NCBI GenBank assembly: GCA_016934645.1
Contig: JAFGSL010000483.1
Span: 1-9,796 of the forward strand
Reading direction: 5' to 3'
Source of the DNA: Anaerolineae bacterium
GTDB lineage: Bacteria; Chloroflexota; Anaerolineae; B4-G1; SLSP01
DNA length: 9,796 bases
In this document: positions 1 through 6,379 of the stretch, one piece after another
Position numbering within the stretch: position 1 is the first letter of the stretch
Layout: each line of letters opens with the position of its first letter
Notes under the pieces: model-generated
Told to the model about the DNA's origin: nothing
Database searches by the model: none
What the model saw: only the letters and a program-made list of their open reading frames with translations
Made by a program: the position numbers and the translations under genes

Positions 1-854
1 AACGTCAATCCCCGTTCGACGGTCGCGGCCACAAACGCAGCGCGGACACTTTGCCCCTTGAGAATGACGCTCCCGGTCAGCGCGCAGGGAATCGCGCCGG
101 TCAGTTTCAGGCGGCGCGCGACGGCTTCCACAGAGACCGCCAGTTCCCGGCCCGCATCCTGCAAAATCGTCTCGGCTACGGCGTCGCCCTGCAAGGCTAT
201 CGCCTGTGTCAACGCCGCGAGTGCGGCAATGTCGGCGCGCTGCGCGGATTTGTAAACGTGGCCGATCAAGTCCTGTGGTTGCGCGAGCGACCAGTACTCG
301 AGGATGGTCTCTGTGAGCGCGGTCTGCGGCCCGCGCCCGTCGGCGGCGCGGGCCACGGCGCGCAAGGCTGCCTGCCCGATAGCATAGCCGCCGCCGTCGT
401 CGCCGAGGAGATAGCCCCAGCCGTCCGCGCGGGCAGCTTGCCCTTGTGAATCCTCGCCGTAGACCATCGAGCCGGTGCCGCAGAGCACGGCGATCCCCCA
501 GCCTGCCGGCGTTCCCGCTGCCAGCGCCAGACGCGCATCGTGGGTGATGACGACCGGCACGCCGGGATAGCGGGCATCAGCCCACGCGCGAATCACGGCC
601 TGATCGGCGGGGCGCGCCGCGCCCGCCATTCCAAGACAAAGCGCCGCCGGACGCGCCGGACGCCCGCCCGCCGCGACTTCCACCGCTGCATCGAGCGCCG
701 CATAGGCTGCCTCCGCGCCGATGACTAGGTAGTTCGACGGCCCGGACATCCCGCGTCCCAGGATATTGCCAGCCAGGTCGGCGATCAACGCCGTCGTCTT
801 GCTGCCCCCGCCGTCGATACCGATCACAAAATCTGCAAATGGCAAAATCTGCAA
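1..854 (-). CDS. N-acetylglucosamine / N-acetylmuramic acid kinase, BadF/BcrA ATPase family (3' end cut by window edge)
   Basis: Sugar kinase of the ASKHA fold (BadF/BadG/BcrA/NAGK family), expected to make GlcNAc-6-P and possibly MurNAc-6-P from ATP. The frame is open to the left edge, giving about 284 codons of a family usually 300-340 long. Numbering from the TTG at 854, I see the phosphate-1 motif DGGGSKT at 14-20, HDA at 105-107 (the Asp is the likely base), the phosphate-2 GTGS at 126-129, and GWGYLLGDDGGG at 145-156. The start is uncertain. TTG 854 has GGGAG nine bases upstream and lies 1 nt after the murQ stop; GTG 827 has no Shine-Dalgarno and would begin right at the first beta strand. 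The residues between these starts are encoded by a short direct repeat. Placement directly after MurQ recalls clostridial MurK, which phosphorylates both MurNAc and GlcNAc. Family is confident; sugar preference is inferred. Confidence 0.88.
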   Translation of the reverse strand, partial: MQILPFADFVIGIDGGGSKTTALIADLAGNILGRGMSGPSNYLVIGAEAAYAALDAAVEVAAGGRPARPAALCLGMAGAARPADQAVIRAWADARYPGVPVVITHDARLALAAGTPAGWGIAVLCGTGSMVYGEDSQGQAARADGWGYLLGDDGGGYAIGQAALRAVARAADGRGPQTALTETILEYWSLAQPQDLIGHVYKSAQRADIAALAALTQAIALQGDAVAETILQDAGRELAVSVEAVARRLKLTGAIPCALTGSVILKGQSVRAAFVAATVERGLT

Positions 855-867
855 ATCACAAATCTCC
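827..867. repeat. Short direct repeat at the murQ / kinase junction
   Basis: A 14-nt unit, caaaatctgcaaat, occurs identically at 827-840 and 843-856, and a degenerate third copy (cacaaatctcc) follows. The array covers the last codons and stop of murQ, the 1-nt gap and the first codons of the kinase. It belongs in style with the other short-period arrays in this locus and blurs the true kinase start. Confidence 0.75.
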
Positions 868-3138
868 CAGTGCTAAACGAACAATTCCGCCAACGGCTTT
901 CAGCCTTTCGCGAGCTTCTTCAGGTGAAACAGTATTGACCAGCGCCACAATCGCCGTTTTGACCTCGCCGTTGCAGGTGTTCAAAGTGCGCTCAATATCC
1001 TCGTCCGTAATTCGAGATTCATGATTCATGATTCGAGATTCGTTCACTGCCTGCATCACAATTCGCCGCGCACGTCGCCGCAGTTTTTCATTAGTGGCTT
1101 GCACATCCACCATCAGGTTGCCGTAGGTCTTGCCCAGGCGGATCATCACGCCGGTCGAGAGCATGTTGAGCACCATCTTCTGTGCGGTCCCGGCCTTGAG
1201 CCGCGTGGAACCGGTGATCACTTCCGGGCCGGCGATAGGCGCGATGGCGATGTCCGCCAGCTCGTGAACCGGCGCGGGACGGTTGCACGCCAGGCTGATG
1301 GTGAGCGCGCCGCGGCGCCGCGCTTCCGCCATACCACCCAAAACGTAGGGGGTGCCACCGCTCGCGGCGATACCGACGACGCTGTCTTGCGCACCCACAT
1401 TGAGCGCTGCGATGTCGCGCGCGCCGGATTCACGGCTATCCTCCGCGCCTTCTACCGCCGTCGTGAGCGCCACCTCGCCTCCAGCGATCAGCCCGACGAC
1501 CTGCTCCGGCGCAGCGTTGAATGTCGGCGGGCACTCGGACGCATCCAGAACGCCCAACCGCCCCGACGTCCCCGCGCCGATGTAGATCAGCCGTCCACCC
1601 GTCTGCATCCGCGCCGCGATACGGTCTATCGCCTCCGCAATCGCGGGCAGTTCCACCTCCACCGCTGTCGCCACCTTCGCATCCTCCGCGTTGATCAGGC
1701 GCACCATCTCAAGCGTGGAGGCTGTATCAATGTGCCTTGTGGCAGGGTTGCAAGATTCGGTAATGTGATTGGAGATTGAAGATTTGCTGATTCGCCGATT
1801 CGCCGATTCGCTGATTCGCTGATTCCCCGGTGTGATATTACCGAGGATAACCGGGTGGCGCGCGCCGGTGGCGGCGGGGAGGCTGCCGGGCCGGCCATGC
1901 CAGGTTTCGTAAGCGAGCACGGCGAAGGCAACGGCTTCTTTGGCTTCCACGCCCAGGCCGACATCGTCCGAAGGGATGACACGAATGCCGGGAAGCTGAC
2001 CGCGCAGCATCACCATCAACGTGGGATTGCACGCCCCGCCGCCGCTGACGATGACTTCGTCAGGCATCGTGGGCAGGAAGTTGCGGTACGCCTGTGCGAT
2101 GGATGCTGCTGTAAAGGCTGTGAGTGTAGCGACAATGTCCTCAGGCGCTAAACCACGCGCCATCCCTCGCTCCCATGCGCGCGCGCCGAATTGCGCGCCG
2201 AACAGTTCGCGGCCGGTCGTCTTGGGCGGTGATTGATGCAGGTATGGCTCGCGCAGAAGGTCGTGTAGCAGCATGTCATCCACGTAACCACGCGCTGCCA
2301 ACGCGCCATCGCGGTCGAAGGTGAGCGCGCCGTCTGTAGCGCGGTGGGCAGCATAGTCGATCAGCATATTGCCAGGTCCAGTGTCGAACGCAAAAGGGGA
2401 TTGGTAATCGGTAATCGGGGATTGGGGATTGGGAACTGGCGATTTGGAACTGGTGATTGGGGACTGAGGACTGATGACTAACGACTGAGGACTAAGGTAC
2501 GTTACATTCGCGATGCCGCCGATGTTTTGGGTAGCCCGGGTAAGTGTGGGATGTGTGAGCAGCAGCGCGTCAACGTAGGCGACGAGCGGCGCGCCGTGTC
2601 CTCCGGCAGCCATGTCGCGGGTACGGAAGTTACTCACGACGGGAATGCCCGTCATCTCCGCGATGACCGCCGGTTCACCCAGTTGCAGCGTCGCGCCACC
2701 CTCCGTTCCATCCAAAGGACTTGCACAACAATCGGCTTCTTCCACCGCAGAGGACGCTGAGAGCGCCGAGGTGTCATAAAATCTCTGCGACCTCTGCGTG
2801 CTCTGCGGTGAAATTTCGGGAGGAATATGCCATACCGTTTGCCCGTGACTGCCGATAAGGTCCGCCTGCGCGGGCGTCAATCCGGCTTCATCGATGGCCC
2901 ACAACGCCGCTTCGCCGAAGGCTCGCCCCAGGGCAAAATTGAGGCGGCACAGACGATCCACGCTGCCGGTTTCCGGGCGGAAGCAGGCGAAAATTTCGTC
3001 ACGCAACGCCGCCGGATGCGGGACGTGCGTGTGGCCCAACACCTCCCACGAGAGTGCGGGCGGCGCGCCCTCCAGACGGACAATGGCGGCATCCGCGCCG
3101 TCGGCGGACGTGCCGGACATCAGGCCGATGACGATCAT
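856..3138 (-). CDS. anmK/murQ: Bifunctional anhydro-N-acetylmuramic acid kinase / N-acetylmuramic acid 6-phosphate etherase (AnmK-MurQ fusion)
   Basis: A single 760-residue frame carries two cytosolic peptidoglycan-recycling enzymes. AnmK (about 1-437) opens and phosphorylates 1,6-anhydro-MurNAc to MurNAc-6-P; MurQ (about 460-760) removes D-lactate to give GlcNAc-6-P, so the fusion couples consecutive steps. AnmK marks: [12 protein letters not shown] at 7-18, GSHGQTVWH at 96-104, QLGEPAVIA at 152-160, [11 protein letters not shown] at 205-215, [11 protein letters not shown] at 251-261, SGGGACNP at 365-372. MurQ marks: CNPATRHID at 463-471, the SIS-domain [20 protein letters not shown] at 521-540, GAEDSRESG at 564-572, [19 protein letters not shown] at 644-662. 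Four stretches absent from normal family members are repeat-encoded: about 107-147, 216-248, 438-459 (the linker) and 698-711. Without them each half has its usual length (about 370 and 290). The ATG at 3138 has AAGGA eight bases upstream. All core motifs look intact, so both activities are plausible. Confidence 0.93.
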   Translation of the reverse strand: MIVIGLMSGTSADGADAAIVRLEGAPPALSWEVLGHTHVPHPAALRDEIFACFRPETGSVDRLCRLNFALGRAFGEAALWAIDEAGLTPAQADLIGSHGQTVWHIPPEISPQSTQRSQRFYDTSALSASSAVEEADCCASPLDGTEGGATLQLGEPAVIAEMTGIPVVSNFRTRDMAAGGHGAPLVAYVDALLLTHPTLTRATQNIGGIANVTYLSPQSLVISPQSPITSSKSPVPNPQSPITDYQSPFAFDTGPGNMLIDYAAHRATDGALTFDRDGALAARGYVDDMLLHDLLREPYLHQSPPKTTGRELFGAQFGARAWERGMARGLAPEDIVATLTAFTAASIAQAYRNFLPTMPDEVIVSGGGACNPTLMVMLRGQLPGIRVIPSDDVGLGVEAKEAVAFAVLAYETWHGRPGSLPAATGARHPVILGNITPGNQRISESANRRISKSSISNHITESCNPATRHIDTASTLEMVRLINAEDAKVATAVEVELPAIAEAIDRIAARMQTGGRLIYIGAGTSGRLGVLDASECPPTFNAAPEQVVGLIAGGEVALTTAVEGAEDSRESGARDIAALNVGAQDSVVGIAASGGTPYVLGGMAEARRRGALTISLACNRPAPVHELADIAIAPIAGPEVITGSTRLKAGTAQKMVLNMLSTGVMIRLGKTYGNLMVDVQATNEKLRRRARRIVMQAVNESRIMNHESRITDEDIERTLNTCNGEVKTAIVALVNTVSPEEARERLKAVGGIVRLALGDL
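1006..1047. repeat. Heptad repeat array read in frame inside MurQ
   Basis: On the plus strand the units attcgag, attcatg, attcatg, attcgag follow one another with period 7. On the coding strand the tract gives a heptapeptide periodicity (ESRIMNH then ESRIT, residues 702-711). It sits between the helix ending RRIVMQA and the conserved TDEDIERTL segment, where ordinary MurQ proteins have only a few residues. The frame is kept and the plus-strand and other-frame TGA/TAG triplets are avoided. Confidence 0.82.
1762..1827. repeat. Octamer repeat array forming the AnmK-MurQ linker
   Basis: Plus-strand units gattcgcc or gattcgct recur about five times with period 8, preceded by degenerate 7-8 nt units starting gatt. 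Translated on the minus strand, they give an 8-residue periodicity (NQRISESA then NRRISKSS). The coding-strand unit gaatcagc contains no stop triplet in any phase, so the array is open in all three frames. It lies exactly between the usual AnmK C-terminus (GNITPG) and the usual MurQ N-terminus ([11 protein letters not shown]). Confidence 0.87.
2395..2493. repeat. Heptad repeat array read in frame inside AnmK
   Basis: About fourteen imperfect 7-nt units (plus-strand examples: taatcgg twice, ggattgg twice, ggactga twice, then tgactaa, cgactga, ggactaa). Three heptads equal 21 nt, so the peptide also has period 7: SPQSLVI, then SPQSPIT, with three more degenerate copies up to residue 248. It separates [11 protein letters not shown] from FAFDTGPGN, two AnmK motifs normally joined by a short loop. 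Confidence 0.88.
2743..2810. repeat. Imperfect inverted-repeat element read in frame inside AnmK
   Basis: Left arm starts caccgcagag (2743), right arm ends ctctgcggtg (2810). The arms are complementary with mismatches over about 30 nt and flank a short AT-rich centre (about 2773-2782). Each arm repeats a ctctgcg-like word. The element encodes residues about 110-132, within an extra stretch at about 107-147 between the HGQTVWH and QLGEPAVIA motifs. It resembles the intergenic element at 7334-7406 in architecture and vocabulary. Confidence 0.82.
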
Positions 3139-3203
3139 AGGAGTGTCCTTTCAAGCGTGAGAAGTAAACTTGATTTTACAATCGTATCCAACGACGACCA
3201 GGA

Positions 3204-3644
3204 TCAGGATAGCTGAAGGTGATTTGCGATCTCGCCGAGGAAAACAACATAGGATAGCCTTTCTAAACGTTGCACTAGACGCACATCGGCAGTGACCAAC
3301 GTTGCACCGGCGCCTTCAGCCACCGCTGCAAAGACAGCGTCATATACACTGGTGTCATAAACACGGGCGAGGTTCACCGAGCGCCGGGCAATTTCCGAAG
3401 ATGCAACGACCCACTCAAGATCCAAATTAAACAAACTTTGAATCGCCGTTTCAAGATGCATCGTGGTGAACTCGACTTTATAGCGTAAGACATTAGCGAC
3501 TTCGTAGATCAATAATGTTGGCACAATCACCCGAATGTGACCCTCGAGGTAGCCGTGCAGAATGTCCAGAGCTTGCTCTGCCAGGATTTCTTCCTGGCGG
3601 ATCCATTTGAGCACTACTGAAGTATCCAACACCAATTGGATCAT
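3204..3644 (-). CDS. vapC: PIN-domain ribonuclease toxin, VapC family
   Basis: A 146-residue single PIN domain of typical VapC length, expected to be a Mg2+-dependent RNase neutralised by its partner. The acidic set is present: D7 in LVLDTSV, E48 in IYEVANVL, D102 in SVYDAVFAA, D120 in LVTADVRL. The start ATG (3642-3644) overlaps the antitoxin stop as ATGA, the usual translational coupling. It lies between the serine hydrolase and anmK-murQ and interrupts an otherwise metabolic row. There is no sign of damage. The RNA target cannot be predicted from sequence. Confidence 0.92.
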   Translation of the reverse strand: MIQLVLDTSVVLKWIRQEEILAEQALDILHGYLEGHIRVIVPTLLIYEVANVLRYKVEFTTMHLETAIQSLFNLDLEWVVASSEIARRSVNLARVYDTSVYDAVFAAVAEGAGATLVTADVRLVQRLERLSYVVFLGEIANHLQLS

Positions 3645-3907
3645 CGGCGCTCATCTCGCCAATATCGCACATCCTCGGTACTATCTTCGCCAACGCCAGG
3701 AGAAACTTGCGCCAACATATTCAAGGATTTCACGGCGTCTTGCACATGAGGGAGATCGCCGGGTCGCAGTGCGCCGACACGCGACGCCATATACTGGCGT
3801 AACGCTTCGCGCACCAACTCACTACGACTGCGCTGCTCGGCTTCGGCTAACGTATCCACTTGCGCCAGAAACTCATCGGGAAAAGACAACATCACCTTGA
3901 CAGTCAT
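3641..3907 (-). CDS. vapB: Ribbon-helix-helix antitoxin, VapB-like
   Basis: An 88-residue protein. Residues 3-40 form a ribbon-helix-helix fold: a beta strand VKVMLSFP, then helices around DEFLAQVDTLAEAEQ and SRSELVREALRQYM. This is the CopG/MetJ-type DNA-binding class, which dimerises on operators and represses its own operon. The acidic and aromatic tail (EDSTEDVRYWRDERR) is the expected toxin-binding segment. The start ATG at 3907 has a strong GGAGGT five bases upstream, and the stop overlaps the toxin start. Pairing with a PIN toxin is clear; VapB is used in the loose sense, since RHH is only one of several antitoxin folds. Confidence 0.9.
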   Translation of the reverse strand: MTVKVMLSFPDEFLAQVDTLAEAEQRSRSELVREALRQYMASRVGALRPGDLPHVQDAVKSLNMLAQVSPGVGEDSTEDVRYWRDERR

Positions 3908-3928
3908 ACTGTACCTCCGTATATCTTC

Positions 3929-3956
3929 ATTATATCTAAAAGATATACAAAATCAA
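3929..3956 (-). promoter_or_regulatory. vapBC sigma-70-like promoter
   Basis: On the minus strand TTGATT (3951-3956) is followed after 16 nt by a perfect TATAAT (3929-3934), about 20 nt ahead of the vapB start. It lies in the 54-nt gap after the serine hydrolase stop, so the pair has its own promoter. Confidence 0.6.
3931..3947. promoter_or_regulatory. Palindromic operator candidate for the RHH antitoxin
   Basis: tatatct-aaa-agatata is a perfect 7-bp inverted repeat with a 3-nt centre. It overlaps the -10 hexamer and part of the spacer. A further tatatct copy lies a few bases nearer the gene (about 3920-3926). Arrays of short half-sites over the promoter are what RHH autorepressors use. Binding is inferred. 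Confidence 0.6.
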
Positions 3957-3961
3957 TAATA

Positions 3962-5116
3962 TCAAGATTGATGATCAATTGTCTCCACAATCGCCCGATG
4001 CACCGCGACGCGCAGACCTGCAATCCCGCGATTCTGCCGCCCGTTGTAGACTTCGTTGGTGAGCAGTGCGACGACAAGGTCACGCTTCGGGTCCATCCAC
4101 AGGCACGTGCCGGTGAAGCCAGTATGCCCGAAGGCACGCCGGCTGAACGGATTGCTGCTGGCCTCCGGGTCGGGCAGCCATAGCGCAAAGCCCAGGCCGC
4201 GTCGCGTTCCAATGCCGTCAGTGTAGCAGCGCGTCATCGCATCCACCGTGGAGGATAACAGCAACGGGAATCCACGTCTCTGCCCGGCCGGACGATCCAG
4301 GAACATCTGCCCAAACGCCGCGATATCCTCCGCTGTCGAGAAAATCCCCGCGTGCCCGGCGACGCCACCGAGACGGTAGGCGTTTTCATCGTGGACGGCA
4401 CCCACAATGCGGCGTCCACGCCACGCACAAAACTCCGTAGGAGCGATGTTCTCGAAAGATTGAACGGACTCAACGGAAGAAACAGGTAGGTAACGGGTAT
4501 TCCGAAGATTCAGGGGCGCAGTGACACGGTTGCACACGGCGGTGTCGAGGGATTGCCCGGTGAGGCATTCGATGGCCATCCCGAGTAAAATTAAGCCGAT
4601 GTCGCTATAGACGACTTGGGTCCCGATAGGGTACGAGAAGAAGGTGTCCAACGCCATCTGACGGGCGGCCTCGGCACTCGGCTGGTGGAAGAGCGGGCGC
4701 CACGCCGGAAGACCGGAGGTGTGGGTGAGCAAATCGTGAAACGTAACCTGACCGGCATCCACAACACCATCGCTTTCAGAGACAGTGACCATTCCATTCG
4801 AACTGAGGGGGTCCTCGTAAGGCTGGATGGGCCGCGCGCCGCTGAATTCCGGCAAGACTACGCTGACCGGCGTATCGAGCGCGACGCAGCCCTCTTCGAC
4901 AAGCGTCATAAAGGCGGTGACGGTGAAGAGCTTGCTCACCGAAGCCATATCAAACAGCGTATCCGGTTGCGTCGGGCGTTCGCGCGTCTCCGGATCAAGC
5001 CAACCGAAGGCCTCGGAGAAGACGACATCCCCGTGCAAACGAACCACAAGCTGCGCCGCCGGCGTGATCACGCCGATGGCATTCTGCAAGACCGTGCGAG
5101 TGTTGAGAAAATCCAC
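3962..5116 (-). CDS. Class C beta-lactamase-like serine hydrolase, AmiE-like (candidate N-acetylmuramyl-L-alanine amidase)
   Basis: Serine hydrolase of the beta-lactamase / penicillin-binding fold, 384 residues. From the GTG at 5116: SVSK at 59-62 (nucleophile Ser59, Lys62), LLTHTSGLP at 129-137, YSD at 170-172 in the Tyr-motif position, VHDENAYRLGGVAGHAG at 241-257, and HTG at 331-333 replacing KTG. No signal peptide is visible, so it is probably cytosolic. The VHD-AY-LGGVAGHAG block and the neighbouring MurQ suggest the AmiE (YbbE) type of Bacillus subtilis, which cleaves the peptide from MurNAc in a murQ cluster; the substrate is inferred. GTG 5116 begins 1 nt after the PIG-L stop. A longer in-frame GTG at 5149 (395 residues) would overlap PIG-L by 32 nt and lacks a Shine-Dalgarno. 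A generic esterase or peptidase is the alternative. Confidence 0.87.
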   Translation of the reverse strand: MDFLNTRTVLQNAIGVITPAAQLVVRLHGDVVFSEAFGWLDPETRERPTQPDTLFDMASVSKLFTVTAFMTLVEEGCVALDTPVSVVLPEFSGARPIQPYEDPLSSNGMVTVSESDGVVDAGQVTFHDLLTHTSGLPAWRPLFHQPSAEAARQMALDTFFSYPIGTQVVYSDIGLILLGMAIECLTGQSLDTAVCNRVTAPLNLRNTRYLPVSSVESVQSFENIAPTEFCAWRGRRIVGAVHDENAYRLGGVAGHAGIFSTAEDIAAFGQMFLDRPAGQRRGFPLLLSSTVDAMTRCYTDGIGTRRGLGFALWLPDPEASSNPFSRRAFGHTGFTGTCLWMDPKRDLVVALLTNEVYNGRQNRGIAGLRVAVHRAIVETIDHQS

Positions 5117-5117
5117 T

Positions 5118-5840
5118 TCAGTTTTCCAATCCCGGCAGATAATCCACACGTCGGGTCCATGCGCCCGGTACCATCATTAACGCAACCGCCTTCGTAAAAC
5201 CGCCAAGACAACCACGTGTTGTGCCAAGCGCGTTGTAGTAATCGTAGTAGCGGAACGACGAAACCCCGCCACGCATCAAGGCATGCGAGCGCAACATGAC
5301 CAGGTAATCGTCCCACACATCAGTCGCGTCGAGGTAGACGTCGGCACGCCAGCCGTCCATATCCTCCCAATTTTCAGGAAAGTACAAGCCACGAATCCGG
5401 TGTGCAGGCAGTTCACGCTGGATGGCAGGCAGCGCCGCGTAGAAAATTGCGTCCTGCACGATGTTGTACGTGGCAATGTGATCCTTGTGTAGACTGCCCT
5501 TCCAGTGCGTGAGGATGACCGTCGGCTTCTCCTGCCGGATCAGATCGCACACCTGAAATTTCACCGCATCATCACAGGGCAAAGTCCCATCAGCGTAAGG
5601 GAGCGTGACGACACTCGCGCCCATCAACTGTGCCGAGACCTGCACTTCCTGCCGGCGCTGTTCGGCATAGACCTCCGGAGTCCGCGTGGGATGTCCGGCT
5701 TCGCCTAACGTCATATGGACGATGACCGCTTGATGCCCCGCACGCGTGTGCTTGATCACTGTCGCACCCGCCATCACCTCTGCGTCGCCAGCGTGTGCGC
5801 CGATCACCATAATCTTGCCGCTCACAAAATCCTCACGCAT
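5118..5840 (-). CDS. PIG-L (LmbE-like) family deacetylase with atypical AHAGD metal motif
   Basis: A 240-residue Rossmann-like Zn-dependent amidase family that removes acetyl groups from GlcNAc-type substrates. Residues 10-22 hold the first motif, as AHAGDAE instead of the classical AHPDDAE. His16 and Asp19 (metal ligands) remain, but the first Asp, the general base in MshB-type enzymes, is Gly18. The second motif HKDH at 118-121 supplies the third metal ligand. GEAGH (46-50) and EQRRQE (60-65) match family positions. The ATG at 5840 follows AAGGAG at a spacing of about 6. The gene abuts the serine hydrolase and probably shares its transcript. Altered AHAxD versions occur in some relatives as I recall, so it may be a subfamily with other chemistry rather than a dead enzyme. 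Substrate is unknown; amino-sugar or muropeptide is suggested by context. Confidence 0.88.
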   Translation of the reverse strand: MREDFVSGKIMVIGAHAGDAEVMAGATVIKHTRAGHQAVIVHMTLGEAGHPTRTPEVYAEQRRQEVQVSAQLMGASVVTLPYADGTLPCDDAVKFQVCDLIRQEKPTVILTHWKGSLHKDHIATYNIVQDAIFYAALPAIQRELPAHRIRGLYFPENWEDMDGWRADVYLDATDVWDDYLVMLRSHALMRGGVSSFRYYDYYNALGTTRGCLGGFTKAVALMMVPGAWTRRVDYLPGLEN

Positions 5841-5876
5841 CGCTCTCCTTCCCCATAACGGGGTATCTCTATGACT

Positions 5877-5935
5877 CTATCCGAAAATCGTGCATACGAA
5901 CGTTTCTAGTGCGTCCACGACGAATTTTCGGATAG
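5877..5935. repeat. Inverted repeat, MITE-like, between DUF1810 and PIG-L genes
   Basis: ctatccgaaaa-tcg (5877-5890) and its complement cga-attttcggatag (5921-5935) are arms of about 14-15 bp with one 1-nt offset, flanking about 30 nt. No run of T follows on the minus strand, so a plain intrinsic terminator is unlikely. The gap holds only this element and the PIG-L ribosome site. It may be a miniature transposon remnant or a palindromic intergenic repeat. Confidence 0.6.
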
Positions 5936-5938
5936 GCT

Positions 5939-6379
5939 CTATGTCTGCTGTTTCTCCAGCAATGCGAGCGTCTTGGCATCCCGCTCGCCACGGAAATACT
6001 TATCGAGGACCTGGTCAAACACGGGAGGCGAGTTTGGAACACACGCAAACAAGGTCATGCACGATTTGAGCTTCAGGTCATCAGGATACCCAAAGATTTC
6101 CGAGACGGACTGCCCTTCAACAGCGAGAACCGTTTCTGCACACTCCTTCAGCCGTGCACCAAGAACCGGATGATTCAGGTATTGCCACGCTTCCTCTATG
6201 CTCTTGATAGCGTAGTACTTCGTCGTTGCGCTAAATCCCAATCCGTCAATCTGCGGGAAGATGTACCACATCCAGTGCGTACGCTTCTGCCCACGCCTTA
6301 ATTCCGAGAGCACACGCTCATAAACCGGTTCTTGCGCTTTCAAAAAGCGACCTAAGTTGAACTGATCATCGTGGTTCAT
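5939..6379 (-). CDS. DUF1810 family protein
   Basis: A 146-residue protein covering the whole DUF1810 family, function not established. Numbering from the ATG at 6379: FNLGRFLKAQEPVYERVLSEL at about 7-27, then the hallmark HWMWYIFPQIDGLGFS (about 35-50), YYAIKSIEEAWQYLNHPVLG, and PDDLKLKSCMTLF followed by the FDQVLDKYF and RDAKTLALL segments. No signal peptide or membrane segment. An in-frame longer start at 6472 is rejected because it lies inside the GNAT gene; ATG 6379 overlaps the GNAT stop as ATGA, the usual coupled start. Some databases carry a misleading 'calpastatin' name for this family. Why it sits in an amino-sugar locus is not evident. Confidence 0.9.
   Translation of the reverse strand: MNHDDQFNLGRFLKAQEPVYERVLSELRRGQKRTHWMWYIFPQIDGLGFSATTKYYAIKSIEEAWQYLNHPVLGARLKECAETVLAVEGQSVSEIFGYPDDLKLKSCMTLFACVPNSPPVFDQVLDKYFRGERDAKTLALLEKQQT

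Noticed and set aside
51..449. A 132-codon plus-strand open frame at the left edge
   Set aside because: It lies opposite the BadF-type kinase, whose ATPase motifs are clear on the minus strand.
1021..1779. A 252-codon plus-strand open frame opposite murQ
   Set aside because: It is the antisense shadow of a strongly conserved MurQ coding frame; the translation is rich in Arg/His with no domain pattern and shows no family resemblance.
2395..2493. CRISPR-like regular array
   Set aside because: The period is 7 nt with no distinct spacers, and it is read in frame inside a gene; the 8-nt array at 1762-1827 fails for the same reason.
3139..3203. A promoter for anmK-murQ in the gap after vapC
   Set aside because: TAAAAT is visible on the minus strand, but no -35 hexamer lies at a proper distance, so I do not call one.
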